Source of the DNA: Spirochaeta sp.
GTDB lineage: Bacteria > Spirochaetota > Spirochaetia > DSM-2461
Direction of reading: 5' to 3'
Length of the DNA: 5,920 nucleotides
Assembly: GCA_030635565.1 (NCBI GenBank)
Contig: DAOVYP010000156.1
Coordinates: 1 to 5,920 of the forward strand
Within the stretch, counting starts at the first letter, position 1, and every line of letters begins with the position of its first letter. The notes under the pieces were generated by a model that saw only the letters and a list, made by a program, of their open reading frames with translations, was not told the DNA's origin and did no database searches. A program made the position numbers and the translations under genes. Below are positions 1 to 4,820 of this stretch, piece by piece.

Positions 1-56
1 CCGTAGAACTGGCCATCGGTCTGGCTGCGCTACGTGCCAAGGGGATCGAGGTATGA
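1..56 (+). CDS. 3' tail of an upstream EF-G fragment (end of domain II), partial
   Basis: The frame starting at base 3 reads [17 protein letters not shown] and stops at TGA 54-56. It resembles the last strands of EF-G domain II, where mitochondrial EF-G1 has a similar 'DVEE..AG.I.ALFGI' stretch just before GDTF. The number of residues before GDTF also nearly matches. The homology then continues in the next frame from ATG 53 (KVGDTFCGG...). The upstream GTP-binding half of EF-G therefore probably lies left of the window and ends here, either through a real split or an indel. The stretch is short, so homology is judged from pattern only. The 5' end is outside the window. Confidence 0.5.
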   Translation, partial: VELAIGLAALRAKGIEV

Positions 57-1000
57 AGGTCGGCGACACCTTCTGCGGCGGCGGACTGAACCTGTCCATG
101 ACCTCAATGTTCGTTCCCAACCCGGTTATCTCCCTCTCGGTACAGCCGAAGGACAAGGCCGCTTCAGACAAGATGGCCAAGGCTCTCAACCGCTTCACCA
201 AGGAAGACCCCACATTCCGTACCTTCGTGGATCCGGAAACCAACGATACCATCATACAGGGAATGGGCGAGCTGCACCTTGAGGTTTACATCGAGCGCAT
301 GCGCCGGGAATACAAGGCCGAAGTCGATACGGGCGCACCCCAGGTTGCTTATCGTGAAGCCATCAGCAGGAAAGTCGAGTGGGTGTACACTCACAAAAAA
401 CAGACCGGCGGCAGCGGCCAGTACGCCAGGATCAACGGTATCATGGAGCCCTGGAAAAAAGAAAATTATGAGTTCGAGAACAAGATAAAGGGTGGACGCA
501 TCCCCACTGAGTACATACCTTCCTGCGACAAGGGTTTCCAGACCGCAATGCAGAAGGGCTCTCTCCTCGGGTTCCCTGTCGTTAATGTGAAGATGACCGT
601 CGTAGACGGCGCTTCCCATGCCGTTGACTCTTCAGACATGGCCTTCCAGACCGCTGCCCTGATGGGCTTCCGGGATGCTTACAGGAAAGCCGGTCCCATC
701 ATCCTCGAACCCATTATGAAGGTTGCCGTCGAAGGTCCCACCGAATTCCAGGGGAATATTTTCGGCAGCATCAACCAGAGACGAGGTATGATATTGGCAT
801 CCCAGGAAGAGGGTGTGAACTGCACCGTTGAAGCCGAAGTTCCATTAAGTGAAATGTTCGGATATTCCACGACATTGCGTTCATCGACTCAGGGCAAGGC
901 GGAGTTCACCATGGAGTTCGCCAAGTTTGCGAAAGTTCCCCAGTCAATCGGCGAAGAGCTGATAAAGAAGGCTGAGGAAGCAAAAAAGACCCGGAAATAA
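53..1000 (+). CDS. fusA: Elongation factor G, spd/mitochondrial EF-G1 type, domains III-V (315 aa, N-terminal half not in this frame)
   Basis: This is the C-terminal part of the GTPase that drives tRNA-mRNA translocation on the ribosome. Visible landmarks are the end of domain II (VGDTFCGGG, residues 3-11), domain III with GMGELHLEV at about 70-78, domain IV with [11 protein letters not shown] at 114-124 and the tip loop HAVDSS at 189-194, and domain V with [18 protein letters not shown] around 268-285. The lysine-rich C-terminus is normal. Wording such as [11 protein letters not shown] and RFTKEDPTF is closest to mitochondrial EF-G1 and its spirochaete/planctomycete/deltaproteobacterial relatives. 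A complete EF-G is roughly 690-700 aa, so the G domain and most of domain II are missing. The frame stays open upstream of ATG 53 but does not look like EF-G there; the EF-G-like peptide is in the neighbouring frame. AAGGGG at 39-44 lies 8 nt before ATG 53 and could serve as a ribosome binding site. A frameshifted single gene is the simplest reading; a genuinely split EF-G is the alternative. It is probably cotranscribed with the ATPase gene 10 bp downstream. Confidence 0.9.
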   Translation: MKVGDTFCGGGLNLSMTSMFVPNPVISLSVQPKDKAASDKMAKALNRFTKEDPTFRTFVDPETNDTIIQGMGELHLEVYIERMRREYKAEVDTGAPQVAYREAISRKVEWVYTHKKQTGGSGQYARINGIMEPWKKENYEFENKIKGGRIPTEYIPSCDKGFQTAMQKGSLLGFPVVNVKMTVVDGASHAVDSSDMAFQTAALMGFRDAYRKAGPIILEPIMKVAVEGPTEFQGNIFGSINQRRGMILASQEEGVNCTVEAEVPLSEMFGYSTTLRSSTQGKAEFTMEFAKFAKVPQSIGEELIKKAEEAKKTRK

Positions 1001-1010
1001 GGAATGAGCG

Positions 1011-1724
1011 ATGGTTAAGAAAGAACTGATTAACAAGAGTCCGCTTCGGAAACTGGACAAGTCCATCAACGGCGGCGTCGGAGCCGGTAATATCGGTGTT
1101 GTGGCCTCCCGCCGGGGAATCGGCAAGACAGCCTGCCTGGTGCATATCGCCACAGACAAGCTGATGGCCGGAAAGCATGTCATTCATGTCTCTTATGCCA
1201 AGAGAGTGGACCATATCATCAGCTGGTACGAGGATATCTTCAAGGAAATCAGCCAGAAGCGCGAATTGGATAATGCGATGGAAATCCACGATGAAATCAT
1301 TCACAACCGCGTCATCATGAATTTCAGTCAGCAGGGTACATCTGTAAAACAGGTGATTGCCGGGGTTACCGCCATGATGGACAATGGTCAGGTTGAAACA
1401 GATGTCATCGTTGTTGATGGTTTTGATTTCACCAAGGCCTCTGCCGATGACGTAGTGGCTTACAAGTCCTTTGCCACTGACAAAAACATAGAACTCTGGT
1501 TCACCGACGATTATCACCGTGAGGATATCGACGGGCCGGTGCTCAACGAAGAAGGCATCCCGACGAACCTGGTACCCTTCATGGATCAGATTGACGTCAT
1601 CGTCACCCTGAAAGCCGAGAAAGATTATCTTCACCTCTACCTCGTAAAAGATCATGGAATCATCAATACCGAGGACCTGCCGCTGAAACTTGATCCCAAG
1701 TCCCTGCTTATCGCGGAAGTGTAG
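1011..1724 (+). CDS. Stand-alone RecA-fold ATPase, DnaB/RadA-like (237 aa)
   Basis: This is a P-loop NTPase consisting of a single RecA-type domain. Strand beta-1 and Walker A read GVVASRRGIGKTA (residues 29-41). They lack the first glycine of the textbook P-loop, as replicative DnaB helicases do (AARPSMGKTA). Walker B is DVIVVDG at 131-137. The strand IELWFTDDYHRE at 160-171 sits where DnaB/RadA proteins carry the sensor strand. The C-terminal YLHLYLVKDHG (206-216) matches the 'LIVAKNRNG' strand of that superfamily. No DnaB N-terminal domain, zinc finger, signal peptide or membrane segment is present, so it is predicted to be cytoplasmic. Start ATG 1011 follows an AAGGA at 999-1003, and the gene begins 10 bp after the EF-G stop. 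A strong terminator follows, so the two form the end of an operon. The substrate is unknown: it could act on nucleic acid, or on a protein partner as KaiC-like ATPases do. I do not recognise a named family. Confidence 0.8.
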   Translation: MVKKELINKSPLRKLDKSINGGVGAGNIGVVASRRGIGKTACLVHIATDKLMAGKHVIHVSYAKRVDHIISWYEDIFKEISQKRELDNAMEIHDEIIHNRVIMNFSQQGTSVKQVIAGVTAMMDNGQVETDVIVVDGFDFTKASADDVVAYKSFATDKNIELWFTDDYHREDIDGPVLNEEGIPTNLVPFMDQIDVIVTLKAEKDYLHLYLVKDHGIINTEDLPLKLDPKSLLIAEV

Positions 1725-1747
1725 TCCCTGCGGCTGTTATTACCGTG

Positions 1748-1775
1748 AAAAGCCGTCCTCCGGGGCGGCTTTTTT
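1748..1775 (+). terminator. Rho-independent terminator after the EF-G/ATPase operon
   Basis: An 11-bp stem (AAAAGCCGTCC at 1748-1758 with GGGCGGCTTTT at 1763-1773, one G-T pair) closes on a 4-nt loop, and the T-run extends to 1775. It lies 24 bp after the ATPase stop codon. The A-tract on the 5' side makes it potentially bidirectional, but no leftward gene ends here. Confidence 0.9.
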
Positions 1776-1843
1776 CATGGTGCATGGATTATCATGCTCT
1801 TGCCTAAGGATGCGACGGAAGGCAGAATGGATGTCTGACAGCA

Positions 1844-2335
1844 ATGACACAGAAGATTTCATACAGAATCAGATTCACGTTCCCCGAAGGGGATGATGAG
1901 CGGGAGCGCATGCTGCCGTCGATTGACCAGTTTCTGAGGGTTTTCGAAGAAGCTGACCGCCTCATCGCCGGTTCCCTGGGGCTTGAACTGGATTACCGTC
2001 GTGCCCTCAAGGAGATGGGTGAGTCTCATTTCTATTATTACATCACCCTGAAGCTCAGCTGGCCTCCTCAAATTCTGCTTGGGTCCTGGCCGGAACCATC
2101 TTCACTGCGTAAATGGATGGATCTGGCCCGCAACGATCTGTTTGATTCAGCTGGAATTGAAACTGTTACGGTAGATGATATTGCGGAGAGGTGGGACAGA
2201 TGGGCCAGGGCCGAAGGGCTGGCCGACGCCATTGTCTACACCGCACCGCCGGCGCTGCGACTGAAACCCCTGCTGGAAGACCTCGGCCGGGCCGTCTCAA
2301 CTCTCGGCGGCGGCAATTCGGTTGCTCTGGACTAG
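1844..2335 (+). CDS. Hypothetical protein, 163 aa
   Basis: I do not recognise this protein. It opens with a beta-strand (ISYRIRFTFP, 5-14), followed by an amphipathic helix (about 24-46), a second aromatic strand (HFYYYITLKLSW, 62-73), and a helical, tryptophan-rich C-terminal half (WMDLARNDLF 91-100; ERWDRWARAEG 115-125). No signal peptide or membrane segment is visible. The strand-helix layout loosely recalls small bacterial proteins beginning 'I.f.FP' then 'PS..F......D..I', but this is only an impression. ATG 1844 is the first usable in-frame start after the stop at 1805-1807. Its Shine-Dalgarno signal is poor. A short frame starting at ATG 1831 with a better-placed AAGG overlaps it, which could mean translational coupling. 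The gene stands alone after the terminator at 1748-1775. Its stop TAG overlaps the stop of the converging gene on the other strand. Confidence 0.7.
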   Translation: MTQKISYRIRFTFPEGDDERERMLPSIDQFLRVFEEADRLIAGSLGLELDYRRALKEMGESHFYYYITLKLSWPPQILLGSWPEPSSLRKWMDLARNDLFDSAGIETVTVDDIAERWDRWARAEGLADAIVYTAPPALRLKPLLEDLGRAVSTLGGGNSVALD

Positions 2336-2499
2336 ATTGCCTGACTGATTCCCGAGAACGAGTCCCGGATCTGCTCGTTTCTGATACAGATATTCCTGAA
2401 TGTTTCCAGTTCACGGTCTTCTTTTACCGCATGGCGCAGTACGGCGATTTCCCGCTCAACGGCGATGATTTCCTGACGGATGCGTTCATATCGGGTCAT
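2332..2499 (-). CDS. Small charged helical protein, 55 aa, hypothetical
   Basis: Beginning MTRYERIRQEIIAVEREIAV, the protein is rich in E, R and I with hydrophobic residues at roughly heptad spacing. This suggests a single amphipathic helix or short coiled coil over most of its length. The start is chosen by a strong ribosome binding site: on the minus strand GGGAGG (2511-2506) lies 6 nt before ATG 2499. The in-frame ATG 2505 directly abuts that site, and ATG 2517 lies upstream of it. An exact TATAAT lies just upstream at 2521-2516. The gene converges on the 163-aa gene, and the two TAG stops overlap in the palindrome CTAG (2332-2335). Function is unknown; a protein-protein adaptor or small regulator is possible. 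The main doubt is its small size, but the ribosome binding site and helical composition support it over the antisense reading. Confidence 0.6.
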   Translation of the reverse strand: MTRYERIRQEIIAVEREIAVLRHAVKEDRELETFRNICIRNEQIRDSFSGISQAI

Positions 2500-2515
2500 T
2501 TTCATCCTCCCTGTC

Positions 2516-2521
2516 ATTATA
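2516..2521 (-). promoter_or_regulatory. Candidate -10 element (TATAAT) for the 55-aa gene
   Basis: An exact TATAAT on the minus strand is separated by four bases from the GGGAGG ribosome binding site. A matching -35 is not evident at 16-18 bp. If used, transcription would start within or next to the ribosome binding site, giving an extremely short leader. Confidence 0.35.
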
Positions 2522-2605
2522 TGATCGGCGGTTTCATCAACCGGGTTTACAGAAGACGATTTTGAAAAAACACCTTCAGCTCTGGAACACGGACAGCCGG
2601 AGGAT

Positions 2606-2623
2606 TATAATTAATTCAGGAGG
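2606..2623 (+). promoter_or_regulatory. Candidate -10 element and ribosome binding site of the acidic-protein gene
   Basis: An exact TATAAT (2606-2611) is followed six bases later by a perfect AGGAGG (2618-2623), which sits 5 nt before ATG 2629. The Shine-Dalgarno decides the start: the other ATG at 2624 abuts it with no spacing and is in a different frame. No good -35 is seen at 17 bp (TGGAAC at 2583-2588 is a poor match). The predicted transcript would begin at about the ribosome binding site itself. Confidence 0.5.
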
Positions 2624-2628
2624 ATGCC

Positions 2629-2850
2629 ATGTCCGATCTGGACAGCTCTCATAACGAAGACGATGAAGACAAGATCATTTCATTGGACGACCTTGAGAGT
2701 ATGGAAAACGAAAAGGAACATCAGATCGATTCAAACGTCGATGAGGATGACTGGGGTGATTCCTATGACGATCTGGACAGTGAGTCATGGGAGCGTCAGT
2801 ACCGTCAGGATGAGGAAGAAGTAGAACGCGATCCCTGGGAACTGGGGTGA
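2629..2850 (+). CDS. Small hyperacidic protein, 73 aa, hypothetical
   Basis: By my count 31 of 73 residues are Asp or Glu against 5 Lys/Arg, so the net charge is about -26. The acidic residues run the full length, interrupted by three tryptophans (42, 54, 70) and two tyrosines (46, 58). Two related segments, LDDLESMENE (19-28) and YDDLDSESWE (46-55), suggest an internal repeat. There is no signal peptide, cysteine or membrane segment. It is probably cytosolic and may be largely disordered. Known small proteins of such charge include DNA mimics, RNA polymerase delta-like acidic tails and chaperone-like factors; nothing here selects among them. A perfect AGGAGG 5 nt before ATG 2629 makes expression very likely. 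It is divergent from the 55-aa gene and 36 bp upstream of the LRR gene. Confidence 0.75.
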   Translation: MSDLDSSHNEDDEDKIISLDDLESMENEKEHQIDSNVDEDDWGDSYDDLDSESWERQYRQDEEEVERDPWELG

Positions 2851-2877
2851 CAAGGCTGCGGTCTCACCGGTTATAAT
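2847..2877 (+). promoter_or_regulatory. Candidate promoter of the LRR gene
   Basis: GTGACA (2847-2852, one mismatch to TTGACA) and an exact TATAAT (2872-2877) are separated by 19 bp, which is longer than the ideal 17. The TATAAT ends only 9 nt before ATG 2887, so the transcript would start within a few bases of the start codon. The -35 overlaps the stop codon of the acidic-protein gene. Confidence 0.5.
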
Positions 2878-2886
2878 GTAGTTTGA

Positions 2887-3705
2887 ATGATCACTTCATC
2901 GAGCCGCAGGGATCTGATAGATCGGCTGCGTTATACTTTTATCAACGCTGATTATAAGGAAATTGATGTCCTTATCGCCGGATTACAAAATAAAAGCAAT
3001 TACGAGGAGCTTTGCGAGGAATTCTTCCAGGGCTGCAGTATAGATTCCAGGGGGTATCTTGTTCCTTCCGGGTTTTTTTCCGACAATGCCGGAACCGTTT
3101 CGCTTCTTTATGCCATGTACGAACTTCTCGGCTGTTCTCCCGACACTTTCCTGCTGAAACATCGGGTGACCCGGGTGAAATTCATCGGAAAGGACCTGAC
3201 CGGCTATTTCCGCATACCCAGGGGGTTGTTCTCACTTCCGCGGATAGAGGCGCTAATTGTCCGGGGTATCGGCATAAGCCGGCTTCCCGATAATGTGCAT
3301 GCAGCCAGGAGCTTGAGAATACTCGATCTCGGGTCCAACAGGTTCAGCCGTTTTCCTGAGAGCATCCTGAAACTCCCCAATCTTACGGCACTCAATATGT
3401 CATATAACGATCTTTCAGCATTGCCTGATGGTATTGGAAGGCTTAAACGGTTGCGAATATTCAACCTCAAAGGTAATGCACTGTCCGTATTACCCCCCGA
3501 CTGGCACCGTCTGCAGAACCTGAGGACATTGGATTTGTCCATGAACCGGTTAAAAACCGTTCCCGATTCTCTGCGGACGCTGGTTGCCCTGAAAGAGCTT
3601 CGGCTTGCTTACAATGAACTGTCCGCCACGGACGAGGCTCTTTGGGAGAAGCGTTCCAGAGAGGATAGTCTGGGAGATCAGGGATCTTTGGGAATCGGCA
3701 GTTAG
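2887..3705 (+). CDS. Leucine-rich-repeat protein, 272 aa
   Basis: The protein has a unique N-terminal region (about 1-93) followed by consecutive 23-residue leucine-rich repeats of the form LxxLxLxxNxLxxLP. Regular units begin at residues 120, 143, 166, 189, 212 and 235, and a longer, degenerate unit at 94-119 leads into them. The spacing is exactly 23 residues with the LP near position 15, the bacterial/plant 'LP' LRR class that forms protein-binding solenoids. The last unit has lost its LP, and the tail (255-272) is polar. No signal peptide or membrane segment is seen, so it is probably cytoplasmic. The N-terminal region matches no domain I know. An in-frame TGA lies directly before ATG 2887, so no longer start exists. 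No Shine-Dalgarno is present, while TATAAT lies 9 nt upstream, which suggests a leaderless message. It is followed 12 bp later by the acyltransferase gene. Its partner and function are unknown. Confidence 0.9.
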   Translation: MITSSSRRDLIDRLRYTFINADYKEIDVLIAGLQNKSNYEELCEEFFQGCSIDSRGYLVPSGFFSDNAGTVSLLYAMYELLGCSPDTFLLKHRVTRVKFIGKDLTGYFRIPRGLFSLPRIEALIVRGIGISRLPDNVHAARSLRILDLGSNRFSRFPESILKLPNLTALNMSYNDLSALPDGIGRLKRLRIFNLKGNALSVLPPDWHRLQNLRTLDLSMNRLKTVPDSLRTLVALKELRLAYNELSATDEALWEKRSREDSLGDQGSLGIGS

Positions 3706-3717
3706 GAGTGCTGAATT

Positions 3718-4527
3718 ATGTATCTTCCTGACATATCCAGTGATCGATATGAAACCGATCCGAATCGTTTCCAGCGCTTTTCCTCAAGGCGTATTTTCAA
3801 GGGGCTGTTCTGGTTTTATTTACGTTACTCAATTCTTGTCATCTGGTCGGGAATCAAATTCTCATATACAAGGGATCCGCAAAAGGCTGTGACCCTCCAG
3901 GCCTTGAGGGTGATGCGCATCGTGGAGAAGCAGGGAGCACATCTGACATTTGAAGGCATGGACAGATATCCGGACGATCAGGGACCGTATGTGTTCGCCT
4001 GCAACCATATGGGAACACTGGAGGTGAATGCACTTCCCGGGCTGATTGCAGCCAGGACTCCGATGACCTTCGTTGTTAAGCAAAAACTGCTGAAATTGCC
4101 GTTTTTCGGTCAGGTACTGAAACGGCTGCGGGCCATACCCGTATCCAGGCGTCATCCCGGCGAAGACCTGATGCAGGTGTTGGAAGGCGGCAAGAAACTT
4201 CTGGCCGAAGGTGTTTCGGTGATTCTCTTCCCCGAGAGTACCCGGCAGGATGTTTTTTCACATCGACAGTTCAATACCCTGGCTGTAAAGCTGGCCCTCA
4301 AAGCCGATGTTCCTGTCATTCCCGTAGCTCTGCGCACCGATTTCTGGGGGGCAGGAAAACGAGTCAAGGAGTTCGGTCCTCTTCATATGGACAGGCCTGT
4401 ACATATCTGTTTCGGTGATCCGATACGTCCCACCGGGCGGGGAAAAACCGAGCACCGGCAGGTTCTGGATTTTATTGCCGATCACCTTACAGAGTGGGGT
4501 GCGGCAGTGGAAAAGCCTGAGGATTGA
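3718..4527 (+). CDS. plsC: 1-acyl-sn-glycerol-3-phosphate acyltransferase family protein (PlsC-like), 269 aa
   Basis: PlsC enzymes transfer an acyl chain to lysophosphatidic acid at the inner membrane, giving phosphatidic acid for phospholipid synthesis. A hydrophobic segment at about 28-46 (LFWFYLRYSILVIW) fits the N-terminal membrane anchor. Family block I is NHMGTLE (96-102): His97 is present, but the usual Asp of H-x4-D is Glu102. Block II lies around 119-144 (KQKLLKLPFFGQVLKRLRAIPVSR region). Block III is FPESTRQ (171-177), against the usual FPEGTRS. Block IV is VPVIPVAL (198-205). The length is normal. AGGAG at 3705-3709, overlapping the LRR stop, lies 8 nt before ATG 3718, so it is probably translated from an LRR-acyltransferase message. 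The acyl acceptor may differ from lysophosphatidic acid, because this superfamily also includes other glycerolipid acyltransferases. Confidence 0.88.
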   Translation: MYLPDISSDRYETDPNRFQRFSSRRIFKGLFWFYLRYSILVIWSGIKFSYTRDPQKAVTLQALRVMRIVEKQGAHLTFEGMDRYPDDQGPYVFACNHMGTLEVNALPGLIAARTPMTFVVKQKLLKLPFFGQVLKRLRAIPVSRRHPGEDLMQVLEGGKKLLAEGVSVILFPESTRQDVFSHRQFNTLAVKLALKADVPVIPVALRTDFWGAGKRVKEFGPLHMDRPVHICFGDPIRPTGRGKTEHRQVLDFIADHLTEWGAAVEKPED

Positions 4528-4543
4528 ATATAACGGGGTTTCC

Positions 4544-4561
4544 TTGTGGATAACCTGGGGA
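4544..4561 (+). repeat. 18-bp direct repeat, copy A (TTGTGGATAACCTGGGGA)
   Basis: It is identical to copy B at 4779-4796, 235 bp away in the same orientation. In copy B the sequence ATAACTATT follows the GGGG directly. In copy A the same ATAACTATT appears at 4582-4590, after 21 extra bases. This suggests a longer ancestral repeat with an insertion or a partial internal duplication. Confidence 0.9.
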
Positions 4562-4585
4562 AAAATTGGGAGATCCTGGGTATAA
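4545..4585 (-). promoter_or_regulatory. DnaA-box cluster A
   Basis: Read on the minus strand, 4545-4553 is TTATCCACA, the perfect high-affinity DnaA box. In the same orientation follow 4556-4564 (TTTTCCCCA) and 4577-4585 (TTATACCCA), each one mismatch from TTWTNCACA. The starts are 11 and 21 bp apart, close to one and two helical turns, so the boxes would face the same side of the DNA. Binding is inferred, not shown. Confidence 0.6.
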
Positions 4586-4725
4586 CTATTTCTCTATTGC
4601 TTTAAACCTCAGTTTTCAGCTGGAAACAGGGTACTAAACAAGTGTATTCCATGTAATCTGGTATGATATTGACTGAAAAAATCCCAAATGCAGGTAATTC
4701 AATCGGTTTTCATTCCCCGGTAGAC

Positions 4726-4759
4726 GGAAAATCGCCCCGGAATCGGGGTGATCTTTTCC
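4726..4759. terminator. Strong hairpin, possible bidirectional terminator between converging genes
   Basis: A 9-bp GC-rich stem (ATCGCCCCG 4731-4739 with CGGGGTGAT 4744-4752, one G-T pair) closes on loop GAAT. It extends by GGAAA (4726-4730) with TTTCC (4755-4759) across a 2-nt bulge. T-rich bases flank both sides (CTTTT on plus, TTTTCC on minus), so it could end transcripts from either strand. It fits best as the terminator of the leftward gene, 62 bp after its stop. The T-runs are short, and a structural role at the DnaA-box locus is an alternative. Confidence 0.5.
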
Positions 4760-4778
4760 AGGTATGGCGATACCTTGA

Positions 4779-4796
4779 TTGTGGATAACCTGGGGA
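4779..4796 (+). repeat. 18-bp direct repeat, copy B
   Basis: This is a perfect copy of 4544-4561. It continues into ATAACTATTCTC (4796-4807), against ATAACTATTTCTC after copy A. It lies just downstream of the dehydrogenase-like gene's stop codon, which is on the other strand. Confidence 0.9.
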
Positions 4797-4799
4797 TAA
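4780..4799 (-). promoter_or_regulatory. DnaA-box pair B
   Basis: The minus strand reads TTATCCACA at 4780-4788 (perfect box) and TTATCCCCA at 4791-4799 (one mismatch). They have the same orientation and are 11 bp apart, the same geometry as the first two boxes of cluster A. Confidence 0.6.
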
Positions 4800-4820
4800 C
4801 TATTCTCGATCAGATAAAGA

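Larger units (their letters stand above)
4528..4820. other. Noncoding gap between converging genes with DnaA-box cluster
   Basis: This 293-bp gap separates the acyltransferase stop from the dehydrogenase-like stop. No credible gene lies in it. It contains an 18-bp perfect direct repeat at both ends, perfect and near-perfect DnaA boxes, a strong hairpin at 4726-4759, a small palindrome AGGTAT-GGCG-ATACCT (4760-4775), and a quasi-palindrome at 4612-4627. The stretch 4587-4617 is AT-rich. The overall content resembles a DnaA-binding locus more than an ordinary intergenic gap. Confidence 0.6.

Noticed and set aside
51..59. Programmed frameshift in EF-G
   Set aside because: No slippery heptamer or prfB-like shift signal is present at the frame change; an indel or reinitiation explains it better.
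164..619. Antisense open frame within EF-G (151 codons)
   Set aside because: It is fully covered by conserved EF-G domains on the plus strand.
906..1655. Long antisense open frame (249 codons, minus strand) over EF-G end and ATPase
   Set aside because: The plus strand carries Walker A and B motifs and a normal start; the antisense frame has no ribosome binding site or recognisable motif.
2191..2565. Plus-strand open frame of 124 codons
   Set aside because: It is arginine/glycine-rich low-quality sequence overlapping the 163-aa gene in another frame, with no suitable ribosome binding site; the minus-strand 55-aa gene explains the region better.
2624..2824. Alternative frame starting at ATG 2624
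   Set aside because: The ATG directly abuts the AGGAGG with no spacing, and the product is an atypical Met/Thr/Arg-rich shadow of the acidic protein.
2846..2868. Inverted repeat GGTGA...TCACC at the end of the acidic-protein gene
   Set aside because: It is a 5-bp stem with a 13-nt loop and no T-run: too weak for a terminator, and chance is likely.
4612..4627. Quasi-palindrome GTTTTC-AGCT-GGAAAC
   Set aside because: It is short, with a G-T mismatch and no clear regulatory position; noted only as part of the gap.
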